Shown: positions 17,320 through 25,548 of the stretch, in pieces
Numbering within the stretch: position 1 is the stretch's first letter
Layout of the letters: every line of letters starts with the position of its first letter
Assembly (NCBI RefSeq): GCF_001905735.1
Contig: NZ_LISW01000003.1
Span: 682,341-746,340 of the forward strand
Direction: 5' to 3'
Origin: Streptomyces sp. CB01249
GTDB taxonomy: Bacteria; Actinomycetota; Actinomycetes; Streptomycetales; Streptomycetaceae
Length of the DNA stretch: 64,000 bases
Made by a program: the position numbers and the translations under genes
The notes under the pieces: model-generated
The model's input: only the letters and a program-made list of their open reading frames with translations
What the model was told of the DNA's origin: nothing
The model's database searches: none

Positions 17320-17802
17320 ATGCCCGAACTCCAGCGCCTGCGCCCCGACCACGCCCCGGCCGTCCTCGCCTTCGAGAAGGCCAACCGCGCGTTCTTCGCG
17401 GCGTCGGTCCCGGACCGGGGCGACGCGTTCTTCGCCGACTACCCGCCCCGCCACGAGGCCCTGCTCGCCGAACAGGCCGCGGGGATCTGCCACTTCCACG
17501 TCCTGGTGGACTCGGGCGAGATCCTGGGCCGCTTCAACCTGATGGACGCGGCGGACGGCACCGCCGAACTCGGCTTCCGCCTCGCACAAAAGGCCACGGG
17601 CCGCGGCCTGGCGACGACCACGGTGCACCAGCTCTTCGACTTGTGCCGCACGCGGTACGGGCTGACGACGCTCCGGGCTAGGGCGGCGGTACGGAATGCC
17701 GCGTCGCGTGCGGTGCTCGGTCGGACGGGGTTCGTGGAGACGGGGGAGGCGGTGGAGTTGAGCGGGGAGGCGGGGGTGGTGTTTGTGCGGGTGCTGGGCT
17801 AG
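17320..17802 (+). CDS. GNAT-family N-acetyltransferase
   Basis: A 160-aa acetyl-CoA-dependent acetyltransferase of the RimJ/RimL-like group. It opens with the family pattern LQRLRPDHAPAVLAFEKANRAFF, has the central strand GEILGRFNLMDA, the acetyl-CoA loop AQKATGRGLATTTVHQL and the end motif RNAASRAVLGRTGFVETG. The target (an N-terminal amine, a ribosomal protein or a small molecule) cannot be told. Its stop codon overlaps the stop of the convergent restriction gene. The ribosome site is weak. Confidence 0.87.
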   Translation: MPELQRLRPDHAPAVLAFEKANRAFFAASVPDRGDAFFADYPPRHEALLAEQAAGICHFHVLVDSGEILGRFNLMDAADGTAELGFRLAQKATGRGLATTTVHQLFDLCRTRYGLTTLRARAAVRNAASRAVLGRTGFVETGEAVELSGEAGVVFVRVLG

Positions 17803-18728
17803 GCGTTCTGCGCGCGAGCTGCCCAGCGGCTGCGGTGCTGCCGCACACAGTCGCGGTCTATGTCGTGCCCGGGCAGCACATACAGATCGCCCAACACCTT
17901 CTGGCTGAAGGCGTCGATGACCTTGAGGTCATCGGTGATGAGCCGCATGCCATTGTCGAAGAGGACGTGACAGTTCGGACAGAGGCAGAGGATGTTGCTA
18001 CTCACGTCCTTGCCGTTGTGCGGTCGGCCCAGCGCGTGGATATGCGCACCCTCGCTGTACCGTCCCCCCTCTGCGTCCACGACCAAGGGAATGCGGCACA
18101 TCTGGCAGACGTTCCGGTAAATGTTCTTGACGGCCCGAGCCTCAGCGGTGTTCCGTACGCGCCGCTGAACACTGACGTACTTCGCGGCGGCCTTCTCAAG
18201 CGGCGTGACCGGTCGAATCTCTACGGCGTCTCCGCTCTCCGCCGAATCCCAGGGCTCCACGGCCGCCGACTTCGCCAAACGAAACTGCCACATAAGAAAG
18301 CCACGGTCAGTACGGACACTCCAGTAGTCCTCAACGAGGTAGAGCCCGCGGTACCTGTAGCCCTCGGTCGCCTTGCGCCGCTTGATACCCAAGCCGTGTA
18401 CGTATCGGATGGGCAGGCCCTCCCGATAGTTGACCAGCATTCCTTCGTTGACCTTGGTCAACTCCTGGTTTGCGGTGATGTGCCCGTCCTTGTCAGGCGA
18501 CCCGCCCTGCGCGGTGTAGATGATGACGTCGCCGTGGTCCTCGTCGGCAGCGTAGCCACCGCTGGCCACGATCGAGTCGACTCCTTGGTGCGCCGTACCG
18601 GAGATTCCCTGCCTGGAAAACCGGTGAACGTCAGCCGCGTAAAGATCGTCATGCGTACGGAACCATGCCCCTTCCGCAACGTTCGGAGGGGGACCAAAGT
18701 AGATGGGCTTCGACTTCGAGGGTGCCAT
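17799..18728 (-). CDS. SRA(YDG)-HNH modification-dependent restriction endonuclease
   Basis: A 309-aa type IV-style nuclease. The N-terminal half is a YDG/SRA domain that flips and reads a modified cytosine: GISGTAHQGVDSIVASGGY, GDVIIYTAQGG, then LVNYREGLPIRYVHG and YRYRGLYLVEDYW. The C-terminal half is a zinc-supported HNH nuclease with CQMC, EGAHIHALGRPHNGKDVSSN and CPNCH. Streptomyces enzymes with this layout cut DNA carrying 5-methylcytosine, so the likely job is defence against foreign methylated DNA. GC and codon choice are clearly lower than in the neighbours, which suggests recent transfer. No methylase or partner lies nearby. The 3' end overlaps the convergent GNAT gene. Confidence 0.92.
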   Translation of the reverse strand: MAPSKSKPIYFGPPPNVAEGAWFRTHDDLYAADVHRFSRQGISGTAHQGVDSIVASGGYAADEDHGDVIIYTAQGGSPDKDGHITANQELTKVNEGMLVNYREGLPIRYVHGLGIKRRKATEGYRYRGLYLVEDYWSVRTDRGFLMWQFRLAKSAAVEPWDSAESGDAVEIRPVTPLEKAAAKYVSVQRRVRNTAEARAVKNIYRNVCQMCRIPLVVDAEGGRYSEGAHIHALGRPHNGKDVSSNILCLCPNCHVLFDNGMRLITDDLKVIDAFSQKVLGDLYVLPGHDIDRDCVRQHRSRWAARAQNA

Positions 18729-18864
18729 GCGATCATTCTGTCAATGGCGGATACCTTCGATCAATATCTTTGCTGACCAGCACCGGTGTGACGAGCTTTC
18801 CCCCTGGGCGGCTCCGCCGTGGTCCACACCGCCCGCACCCCCGCTCGCATCCGAAGGAGTCCCC

Positions 18865-19425
18865 ATGCCGGCCCGGCCCCTTCTCTTTCTGGACGTCGAC
18901 GGGCCGTTGAACCCGTATGCCGCGCAGCCCGAACGGCGCCCCGCGGGCTACACCACCATCCGCGTCCCCCGGGACGCTCTCGCCGCCACGGAGCACGGCT
19001 TGCTCCGGTCCTCCGCGCCGCCGTTGCGGGTGTGGCTCAATCCCGGGCACGGCGAGGCTCTGTTAGCGCTCGGGTACGAGCTGTGCTGGGCCACCACCTG
19101 GATGAACGACGCGAACACGTGGATCGGGCCCGTTCTCGGGCTGCCCGAGCTGCCGTTCGTGGACTTCGGGGAGGGGCTGTTCCGGGAGCGGCCCGACGGT
19201 GTGCACTGGAAGTGCGAGGCGTTGATCGCGTACGCGGGCGGCCGGCCGTTCGCCTGGGTGGACGACGAACAGAGCGACGCCGACCACGCCCACGTGAGCG
19301 CCCACCACCCGGGGCCGGCGCTCCTTCGCCACGTGAATCCGCGGATCGGGCTGCGGGATGACGACTTCGCCGCGCTGGCCTCCTTCGCCGCGTCCCTCGC
19401 CGGGTCCGATCCCACTTCCCTCTGA
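18865..19425 (+). CDS. HAD-like hydrolase/phosphatase
   Basis: A 186-aa protein with the HAD motif I at its N-terminus (LLFLDVDGPLNPY, Asp nucleophile). A motif II-like Thr (CWATTWMNDAN) and the acidic motif FAWVDDEQSDAD follow. This is the compact, capless type seen in many Streptomyces hypothetical proteins. GAAGGAG precedes the ATG at 18865; the upstream frame extension has no ribosome site. Codon 67 is TTA (19063), the rare leucine codon read only by the bldA tRNA in Streptomyces, so translation may be tied to development. Substrate unknown. Confidence 0.82.
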   Translation: MPARPLLFLDVDGPLNPYAAQPERRPAGYTTIRVPRDALAATEHGLLRSSAPPLRVWLNPGHGEALLALGYELCWATTWMNDANTWIGPVLGLPELPFVDFGEGLFRERPDGVHWKCEALIAYAGGRPFAWVDDEQSDADHAHVSAHHPGPALLRHVNPRIGLRDDDFAALASFAASLAGSDPTSL

Positions 19426-19500
19426 GCGCCTCACGACCGACAATGGGGACAACAAGCGAGGGGCCGCTGTCCGTGGTGCCTCCGGTGTAGTGGGGGAATC

Positions 19501-19689
19501 ATGGGTCTGGTCATCGGTGTCGTCGTCGGTCTCGTCGTGGTCCTCGCCGCCATCCTCGTAGCGCTCCGCAAGCGCGGCGGGTCCGGCGAGCGTGGGGCCC
19601 TGGAGCGCGGGGCGGGGCAGCAGGGGCAGGCGCAGGGGCTGGCGCACGGGCATGCGCAGGGCCAGGGCATGGGGCCGTACGGGGGCTGA
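19501..19689 (+). CDS. small single-pass membrane protein
   Basis: 62 aa: one N-terminal helix (IGVVVGLVVVLAAILVAL), then KRGG and a Gln/Gly/His-rich tail (GQAQGLAHGHAQGQGMG). A purine-rich GGGGGAATC precedes the ATG. No family is recognised. The clear helix, ribosome site and free-standing position support a real gene. Confidence 0.6.
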   Translation: MGLVIGVVVGLVVVLAAILVALRKRGGSGERGALERGAGQQGQAQGLAHGHAQGQGMGPYGG

Positions 19690-19726
19690 ACCCCGGTCAT
19701 GCCCCCCCCTGGGCAGGCCCCGCCTC

Positions 19727-20734
19727 TCAAGGCCAAGGCCCGTCCGCCGGCAGGTAGCCGAGTTGGGCTGCGTGGACGCCGGCCTGGAAGCGGCTGCGGG
19801 CGTCCAGGTGGCCCAGGAGGCCGGTGGCGATGCGGCGGGCGGTGCGGGGGGAGACGCCCAGGCGCTTGGCTATGGCCTCGTCCGTGTAGCCGCGGGCCAG
19901 CAGGCGGAGGGTTTCGTGTTGTTGGCGGGTCAGTGAGCGGTCGTCGGGTTTCTCGCACGGGCCGAGGGGTTCGGCGTCGCTCCACACGTTCTCGAACAGG
20001 GCCTCCAGCGCCGCGATGAGGCCCGGGCCCGACACCACGAGGGCGCCGAGCGAGGAGTCCTGGTCGTCCAGGGCGACCAGGGCGAGGCGGTGGTCGGTGA
20101 TGATCATGCGGGTGCTGAGCGAGGGGGCCGTGCGGATTCCGGCGCCGAGCGAGGCCAGCCAGGTCACGTGGGCCACCGTCGGCGGGTGGTTGTGGATGCT
20201 GTCGAGATAGACCGTGCGCATCCGCACCCCGCGCTCCAGGAGCTCCTGGTTGAGGGGGCGGGAGGCGTGCATGTTCTCCTCCGTCTGCGCACCGCCCGTC
20301 GCGAAGGTCAGGATCTCCTCCTCCACCTCCTCGTGGAGCCGCGCCAGGTAGTCCCGTACGTGGTCCACGCCGTCCAGGTGCACCACCGGCGACTCACCGG
20401 CGGCGGGATGGGGGGCGGGGAGGTCGCAGAGGAGTTCGGCCACGGCCGCCTCCCCGTCCGCCAGCCGCTGCCGTTCGGCGGCGAGCAGGGCGCGGCGACG
20501 GGTCAGCAGCTTCTCCAGGCCCAGCCTGGGATCGACCACGTGCAGGCGCTGCTCACCGGCGCCCGCGGCCGGCCGCACCAGGGACAGGCCGCGTAACTCG
20601 TCCAGGGCGGCATCGAATTGAGCCTGCGTCAGGCACAGGCGGGAGCGGTGCTCTGCGAGGGACGCGTACGGCTGTGCGAGCAGTGCCCGGTAGACGATCT
20701 CCGCCGTGGCATCCAGGCCCAAAGGGTCGAGCAT
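19727..20734 (-). CDS. LuxR-type regulator with TrmB-like N-terminus, putative RiPP cluster regulator
   Basis: 335 aa. The N-terminus is a TrmB-like winged helix (LDATAEIVYRALLAQPYASLAEH). A phospholipase-D-like/TrmB middle domain follows, and a LuxR helix-turn-helix ends the protein (LTRQQHETLRLLARGYTDEAIAKRLGVSPRTARRIATGLL). Proteins of this layout are frequent single-component regulators in Streptomyces RiPP and antibiotic clusters. It is divergent from the SARP gene, with 461 bases between. GGAGGGACG precedes the ATG. Its placement at the cluster edge suggests, but does not prove, control of the peptide genes. Confidence 0.85.
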   Translation of the reverse strand: MLDPLGLDATAEIVYRALLAQPYASLAEHRSRLCLTQAQFDAALDELRGLSLVRPAAGAGEQRLHVVDPRLGLEKLLTRRRALLAAERQRLADGEAAVAELLCDLPAPHPAAGESPVVHLDGVDHVRDYLARLHEEVEEEILTFATGGAQTEENMHASRPLNQELLERGVRMRTVYLDSIHNHPPTVAHVTWLASLGAGIRTAPSLSTRMIITDHRLALVALDDQDSSLGALVVSGPGLIAALEALFENVWSDAEPLGPCEKPDDRSLTRQQHETLRLLARGYTDEAIAKRLGVSPRTARRIATGLLGHLDARSRFQAGVHAAQLGYLPADGPWP

Positions 20735-21195
20735 CGTCCCTCCACACTAGGAGCACTGTCTCTTGCCGTAGTTATTACCTCGAGGCAGCGAAATCTACTC
20801 TTCCGCACTCCGGTTGCGCGGCGCTAAAAGGCCACGCCACGGGCGTGTGAACGGTGGCGAACGGTCTCCGGGCGGTCGGCGACGGCCCTGACGTCCACAT
20901 GCTGGACGGAAGGGGCCATGGCCTCATCGGTCCACCGGTCTCGCCTTCACCGTCGCGTCACCGGCGTACAAAACTCACGGCTGTCGAACGCTCCCCACCC
21001 ATGGTTCGAAGGGCTTCCGCATGACGTATCTCCACCGGTTCTCCTGTACCGCCTCCCCGTCCCCCGTCCTGCCCGAGCCCCCGGGAAACCGGCCGCACGA
21101 CTTCGGCTGGCAGTAGTCCCCGGTTCCTGCACGGGTACGACGAGGCAGCGGTCCGGCGACGGGCCGCCGAGAGTGTACGGGGAAGGCGGACGACG
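20735..21195. promoter_or_regulatory. divergent intergenic control region of the two cluster regulators
   Basis: 461 bases without a credible gene. It must hold the promoters of the LuxR-type gene (minus) and the SARP gene (plus). The only short inverted repeat noted is GTCCA-N5-TGGAC at 20893-20907, plus GGCCATGGCC nearby. No clear -35/-10 pair or SARP heptamer series was seen by eye. Confidence 0.4.
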
Positions 21196-23094
21196 GTGCT
21201 GTTCCAACTGCTCGGGCCCCTGAGCATCACCGATGGGCGGGACCTCGTGGTCCTTCCGCCCTCCAAGCCGACCGCGCTGCTGGCCGCCCTGCTCATCCGG
21301 CCGGGGCGGGTCGTCTCCACCGACCACCTGCAGGAAGCCGTCTGGGGCGAGGAACAGCCCGCCACGGCCAAGGCCGCGCTCCAGAGTTGCGTCCTGCGGC
21401 TGCGCCGGATCTTCGCCAAGTACGGCATCGAGGACCAGGCCGTCGTGGCGGTCGCCGGCGGCTACCGCATCCACGCCGACGCCGAGACCCTCGACCTGCT
21501 CCACTTCCGGCAGCTCGTCGGCCGGGCGGCGGGGGCCGGCGAGGACTCCGAGCTGTACACCCTGCGGGCCGCCCTCGCCCTCTGGCAGGGGCCGTTGCTC
21601 GCCAACGTGCCCTCCGGGCTGCTGCACCGGGACGAGGTGCCCCGGCTGGCGGAGGAACGCCTGCGGGTCCTGGAGAGGGTCTGCGACATCGAGCTGGAGC
21701 ACGGCCGTTGCCGCGAAACCCTCGTCGATCTTTGGGAAGTTACGCGCGTATACCCGGCTCACGAGCGATTTTCCGAGCAGCTGATGCTGGCCCTCTACCG
21801 GACCGGGCGGCAGACGGAGGCGCTGTCGGAGTACCGGAGGATCAAGGCCTATCTGCGAGAGGAGCTCGGCGTCGATCCCCGGCCCGGACTCCAGCGCCTG
21901 GAACTGGCGATCCTGCGCGGTGACGACCTGGGCGCCCCGGACACCGGGCACGCCCCCGTCTCGCTCGTGGCCTCCGCCCCACCACCGGCCGCGCTTCCGC
22001 CGCCGCACCCGCTCCCGCTCCCGCCGGAGGACGGGGGCAGTCCCCCGGCGACCCCCCTCCCCGCGGTGCCCGGCTTCACCGGGCGCCGGAGCCAGGTGGA
22101 GGAACTCGTCCCGCTGCTGACGTCCGCCGCGGCCCCCGAGCGCGCCCCGGTGGCCGTGCTCTCCGGGGCGCCCGGCATCGGCAAGACCGCGCTCGCCCTG
22201 CACGTGGCGCACCTGGTGAGCGGGCAATTCCCGGGCGGCTGCGTCCTGTTGCCGCTGACCTCGCCCGACGGCACCCCGCGCCCGACCGAGGAGGCCGCCG
22301 CCGAGCTCCGCGACGCGCTGCCCCCGGGGTCCGGCACCGGGCGGGGCCGTACGCTCCTGATCCTCGACGACGCCGTCCACCCCGACCAGGTACGCCCCCT
22401 GCTCACCGCCAACGCGGGCGGTGCCGCGATCGTCACCAGCCGGATGGGGCTCGCCGCCCTCGTCGCCACGCACGGCGGCACCGTGCACCGGCTCGGCGCA
22501 CTCGGCCCCGAGGAGTCGTACGCCCTGCTCACCGCCGTCCTGGGCCGGGAACGCGTCGCCGCCGAGCCGGCCGGGGCGCGGCTGCTGGCCGAGGTGTGCG
22601 GGCACCATCCGCTCGCCCTGCGGATCGCCGCCGCCCGGCTGCTCACCCGGCCCCTCCTGAAGCCGGCCGACTGCGCGCACTGGCTCCGCCACGGCCTGCC
22701 GGGCCGCCTCAGCCTGGCCGACGACCCCCGGATGTCCGTACCGCTGACCCTGGACGAGGCGGTGGGGCGGCTCCCTCCGGTGCTGGCCGAGGCGCATCTC
22801 CGGCTCGGGGCGGCGGCGCGGGGCCCGCTCACCGCGGACCTGGCCGCCGCCGTCCTCGACGTCCCGTGGGAAACGGCCGAGGACGTGCTGGAACGCCTTC
22901 TCGACGCGGGCCTCCTGGAGGAGGAGCACCCGGGCACGTTCCGGATGCACGAACTGCTGCGCGCGCACGCCCGGCGCGCGGCCGTCTCCTCCGTCCCGGC
23001 CTCCGCCCCCGGGCGCGCCCGGGCACTCCCGCGCCCGCCACGGCGCGGGGACACACCCCAGGCGGGCAGTACCCGGCCCACCGCCCTGCGGTGA
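21196..23094 (+). CDS. AfsR/SARP-family activator with NTPase domain
   Basis: A 632-aa transcriptional activator. Residues 1-95 are an OmpR-like winged helix (LLGPLSITDGRDLVVLPPSKPTALLAALLIRPGRVV). Residues ~100-245 form the BTAD domain typical of SARPs (LYRTGRQTEALSEYRRIKAYLREELGVDP). A proline-rich linker leads to an AAA/NB-ARC module with a Walker A (VLSGAPGIGKTALALHVAHLV) and Walker B-like TLLILDDAV, followed by winged-helix arms (MHELLRAHARR). The TPR part of full AfsR is missing. SARPs switch on secondary-metabolite operons by binding direct heptamer repeats, so the operon downstream is the likely target. The start is GTG. Bases 21725-21785 are markedly AT-richer and full of rare codons. 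Confidence 0.9.
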   Translation: MLFQLLGPLSITDGRDLVVLPPSKPTALLAALLIRPGRVVSTDHLQEAVWGEEQPATAKAALQSCVLRLRRIFAKYGIEDQAVVAVAGGYRIHADAETLDLLHFRQLVGRAAGAGEDSELYTLRAALALWQGPLLANVPSGLLHRDEVPRLAEERLRVLERVCDIELEHGRCRETLVDLWEVTRVYPAHERFSEQLMLALYRTGRQTEALSEYRRIKAYLREELGVDPRPGLQRLELAILRGDDLGAPDTGHAPVSLVASAPPPAALPPPHPLPLPPEDGGSPPATPLPAVPGFTGRRSQVEELVPLLTSAAAPERAPVAVLSGAPGIGKTALALHVAHLVSGQFPGGCVLLPLTSPDGTPRPTEEAAAELRDALPPGSGTGRGRTLLILDDAVHPDQVRPLLTANAGGAAIVTSRMGLAALVATHGGTVHRLGALGPEESYALLTAVLGRERVAAEPAGARLLAEVCGHHPLALRIAAARLLTRPLLKPADCAHWLRHGLPGRLSLADDPRMSVPLTLDEAVGRLPPVLAEAHLRLGAAARGPLTADLAAAVLDVPWETAEDVLERLLDAGLLEEEHPGTFRMHELLRAHARRAAVSSVPASAPGRARALPRPPRRGDTPQAGSTRPTALR

Positions 23095-23262
23095 CGCCCC
23101 GTCACCGCGCCGCGGACGCCGCCCACCGCGCCCGCCGGGACCGGCCACCCCGCCCCTGACACCGGTACCACCGCTCCGTACGCCCCCACCCGCCCCCCAG
23201 CCGGACAGCGCGGCCCGCCCCGGGCCCCGTCCCAGCCCCAGAACAAGAGGTGTGACGCAGGC

Positions 23263-25548
23263 ATGGCAGCAACGCCGTACACAGAGACCGCCGGGACCCG
23301 GCCGCGAGTCCGCCGTGACGTCCTGTTCACCGAGACGCCCGACGGCGTCATCTTCCACAACGCCGACGGGGGGTTCCGGCTCACCGCCGCGTCCGGCTAC
23401 CGGTTCGCCACTCTCCTGGTGCCCCACCTGGACGGCAGCAGATCGGTCGAGGAGATATGCCAGGGCTTCGGCGACCGGCAGAAGGCCATGGTCGGCGAAC
23501 TCGTGAAGGCCCTCTACGCGCGGGGCTTCGCCCGGCCCGTACCGGCGCCGGACGAGTCGGCGGACCCGCGGACGGCCCCGGCCGCCGCCGCACGCTTCGC
23601 CCAGCAGATCGCCTACATCGACCACTACGCGGACGAGGCCGACGCCCGGTTCGCCCGCTACCGCTCCACCCGGGTCGCCGTGCTCGGCGACGGCCCCGTG
23701 GCCCGCTGGTGCGTGCTGTCGCTCATCCGCAACGGCTGCGCCGCCATCGGCGTCGACGCCGCCCTCCTCGACGGCTCCGGGGGCACCACCGCCGAGGAGG
23801 CCGCGGAGGTCCGGCAGGAGGCGGCCCGGGCGGCGGAGAAGGACTGCCCCGTCGAGCTGTCCGCACTCCCGGCGGGGCCCGGCTGGGCGGCCTACGACGG
23901 GTACGACGTCGTCGTCGCCGCGGCCGGTCCCCAGGTGCCGGGGACCATGCTGGCGCTGCTCCGGGAAGGGGTGCCCGAGGGGCGGACGCTGCTCCCGGCC
24001 TGGACGTTCCAGGGGCGGGCCGTCGTCGGGCCGGTCATGACCCCGGAGGCGGCGGCCTGCTGGGCCTGCGCGGCGCTGCGGCTGGGCGCGGCCGGTGGTG
24101 CGGCCGACACCGCGGCCGCCGGTCTCTGGAGGGGGCTCGCCCTCGGCACCGGCACCCCCGGGGCCCAGCCCGTGGGGCCGCTCGCGGCGATGCTCGGCAA
24201 CCTGCTCGGCTACGAGGTGTTCCGCCTGGTCACCGGCGCGCTCCGGGCCGAGACCCGCGACCGGATCCTGCTCCAGGACATGGCCTCGTTCGACGTGGCG
24301 TCGGAGCCGCTGCTGCCGCATCCGGCATGCCCGTTCTGCGCGACGCCCGCCGCCCTCCCCGAGCCGGTCGACCTGGCGTCCGCGCCGGTCCGTCCGGCGT
24401 TCCTCCCGACGGCGGACACCGCCGCCGACGACGAGGCCGCCCAGGGCCCGCTCGCCGCACTCGAACGCCGCTCCGCGCTCGTCCAGCCGTACGCCGGGGT
24501 GTTCACCGCCTACGCCGACGAGAAGCTGACCCAGACCCCGTTGAAGGTGGGCTCGGTCGTCCTGGGGGGTCTCGGGGCCCAGGGCCGCAGGACGGTCACC
24601 GCCTTCGACGTCCACCACACCGCCGGGGCCCGGCTGCGGGCGCTGAACGCCGCCGCCACGCTCTACGCCGAGCACGTGGTGCCCGCCCCGGCACCCGACG
24701 ACGCCACGGCGCAACTGCCCGCCGTGGACCCGGACGGCCTCACCGTCGCGTCCGGCACCGGCGGCACCGGCACGGCCACCCGCTGGACGGCGGCCGTCTC
24801 GCTGCTCACCAAGGAGCTGGTCCGGGTGCCCGCCGGGGCGGTGCGCCCCTTCGGCGCGGACAACGCGGACCGCCGCTTCGAGCCGACCCGGGCCGGTGCC
24901 GGAGCCGGGGCGGACCTGCCCGAGGCCGCCGGGGCCGGGCTGCTGTCGGCGCTCGCCCACGACGCGCTGCGCCGGGCCGTCCGGGGGGCCGGGACGGTCT
25001 CCGTCCTCGCGCCCGAGCTGCTCGGCGAGCACCCCGAGCCGGTGTTCCTGCTGCGGTCGGCGGCCCATCTCGGCCTCACCGTCGAGCTGCTGGACCTCGG
25101 CGAGCGGGCGTTCTCCGGGGCGTCCGTCGTCCTCGCCCGGACGACCGGCACCCCCGGCCCCGCCCTCTGGGCCGTCGGCGCGGCCCCGGACCTCGCGACG
25201 GCGGCCGTGGACGCCCTGCGGGACCTGCTGGGCGAGGCGCAGACGTCCGAAGCAGGGGCGCGGGCGGCCGGGGACGGGGCCCGGGCCGAGGGACCCGGCG
25301 CCCCGGACACCGGTGACCCGCTGCTGCGCGACCTGGACCCGGCGCTCGTCCCGGTCACCTCCGAGGAGCCCGCCGCCCCGGACGCCCCGGCCGGGGAGGA
25401 CGACACCGGCTGGACCCGCATCCTCGAACGCCTCGCCGCCGCCGGGCGGGACGCCCTGGTCGTGCCCACGCACGCCGCCGACCTGCCCACCGCGGGCATC
25501 CACACCGTGCGTGTCCTGCTCACCCGGGCGGCCGTCGATGCCGGCTGA
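23263..25548 (+). CDS. TOMM leader-peptide-binding E1-like protein (ocin-ThiF-like/F-type)
   Basis: A 761-aa scaffold protein that, in azole-forming RiPP systems, binds the precursor leader and delivers it to the YcaO enzyme. The N-terminal ~85 residues look like a PqqD-type RiPP recognition element (PRVRRDVLFTETPDGVIFHN, EEICQGFGDRQKAMVGELVKALYARG). An E1/ThiF-like domain follows without an obvious ATP-binding GxGxxG (TRVAVLGDGPVARWCVLSL). Paired cysteines occur at CWAC and CPFC, as in zinc-binding E1-like proteins. The second half (TQTPLKVGSVVLGGLGAQGR onward) is an extra domain with LanB/YcaO-partner-like character that I cannot name. GAGGTG precedes the ATG. It overlaps the next gene by 11 bases and opens the biosynthetic operon. 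Confidence 0.85.
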   Translation: MAATPYTETAGTRPRVRRDVLFTETPDGVIFHNADGGFRLTAASGYRFATLLVPHLDGSRSVEEICQGFGDRQKAMVGELVKALYARGFARPVPAPDESADPRTAPAAAARFAQQIAYIDHYADEADARFARYRSTRVAVLGDGPVARWCVLSLIRNGCAAIGVDAALLDGSGGTTAEEAAEVRQEAARAAEKDCPVELSALPAGPGWAAYDGYDVVVAAAGPQVPGTMLALLREGVPEGRTLLPAWTFQGRAVVGPVMTPEAAACWACAALRLGAAGGAADTAAAGLWRGLALGTGTPGAQPVGPLAAMLGNLLGYEVFRLVTGALRAETRDRILLQDMASFDVASEPLLPHPACPFCATPAALPEPVDLASAPVRPAFLPTADTAADDEAAQGPLAALERRSALVQPYAGVFTAYADEKLTQTPLKVGSVVLGGLGAQGRRTVTAFDVHHTAGARLRALNAAATLYAEHVVPAPAPDDATAQLPAVDPDGLTVASGTGGTGTATRWTAAVSLLTKELVRVPAGAVRPFGADNADRRFEPTRAGAGAGADLPEAAGAGLLSALAHDALRRAVRGAGTVSVLAPELLGEHPEPVFLLRSAAHLGLTVELLDLGERAFSGASVVLARTTGTPGPALWAVGAAPDLATAAVDALRDLLGEAQTSEAGARAAGDGARAEGPGAPDTGDPLLRDLDPALVPVTSEEPAAPDAPAGEDDTGWTRILERLAAAGRDALVVPTHAADLPTAGIHTVRVLLTRAAVDAG

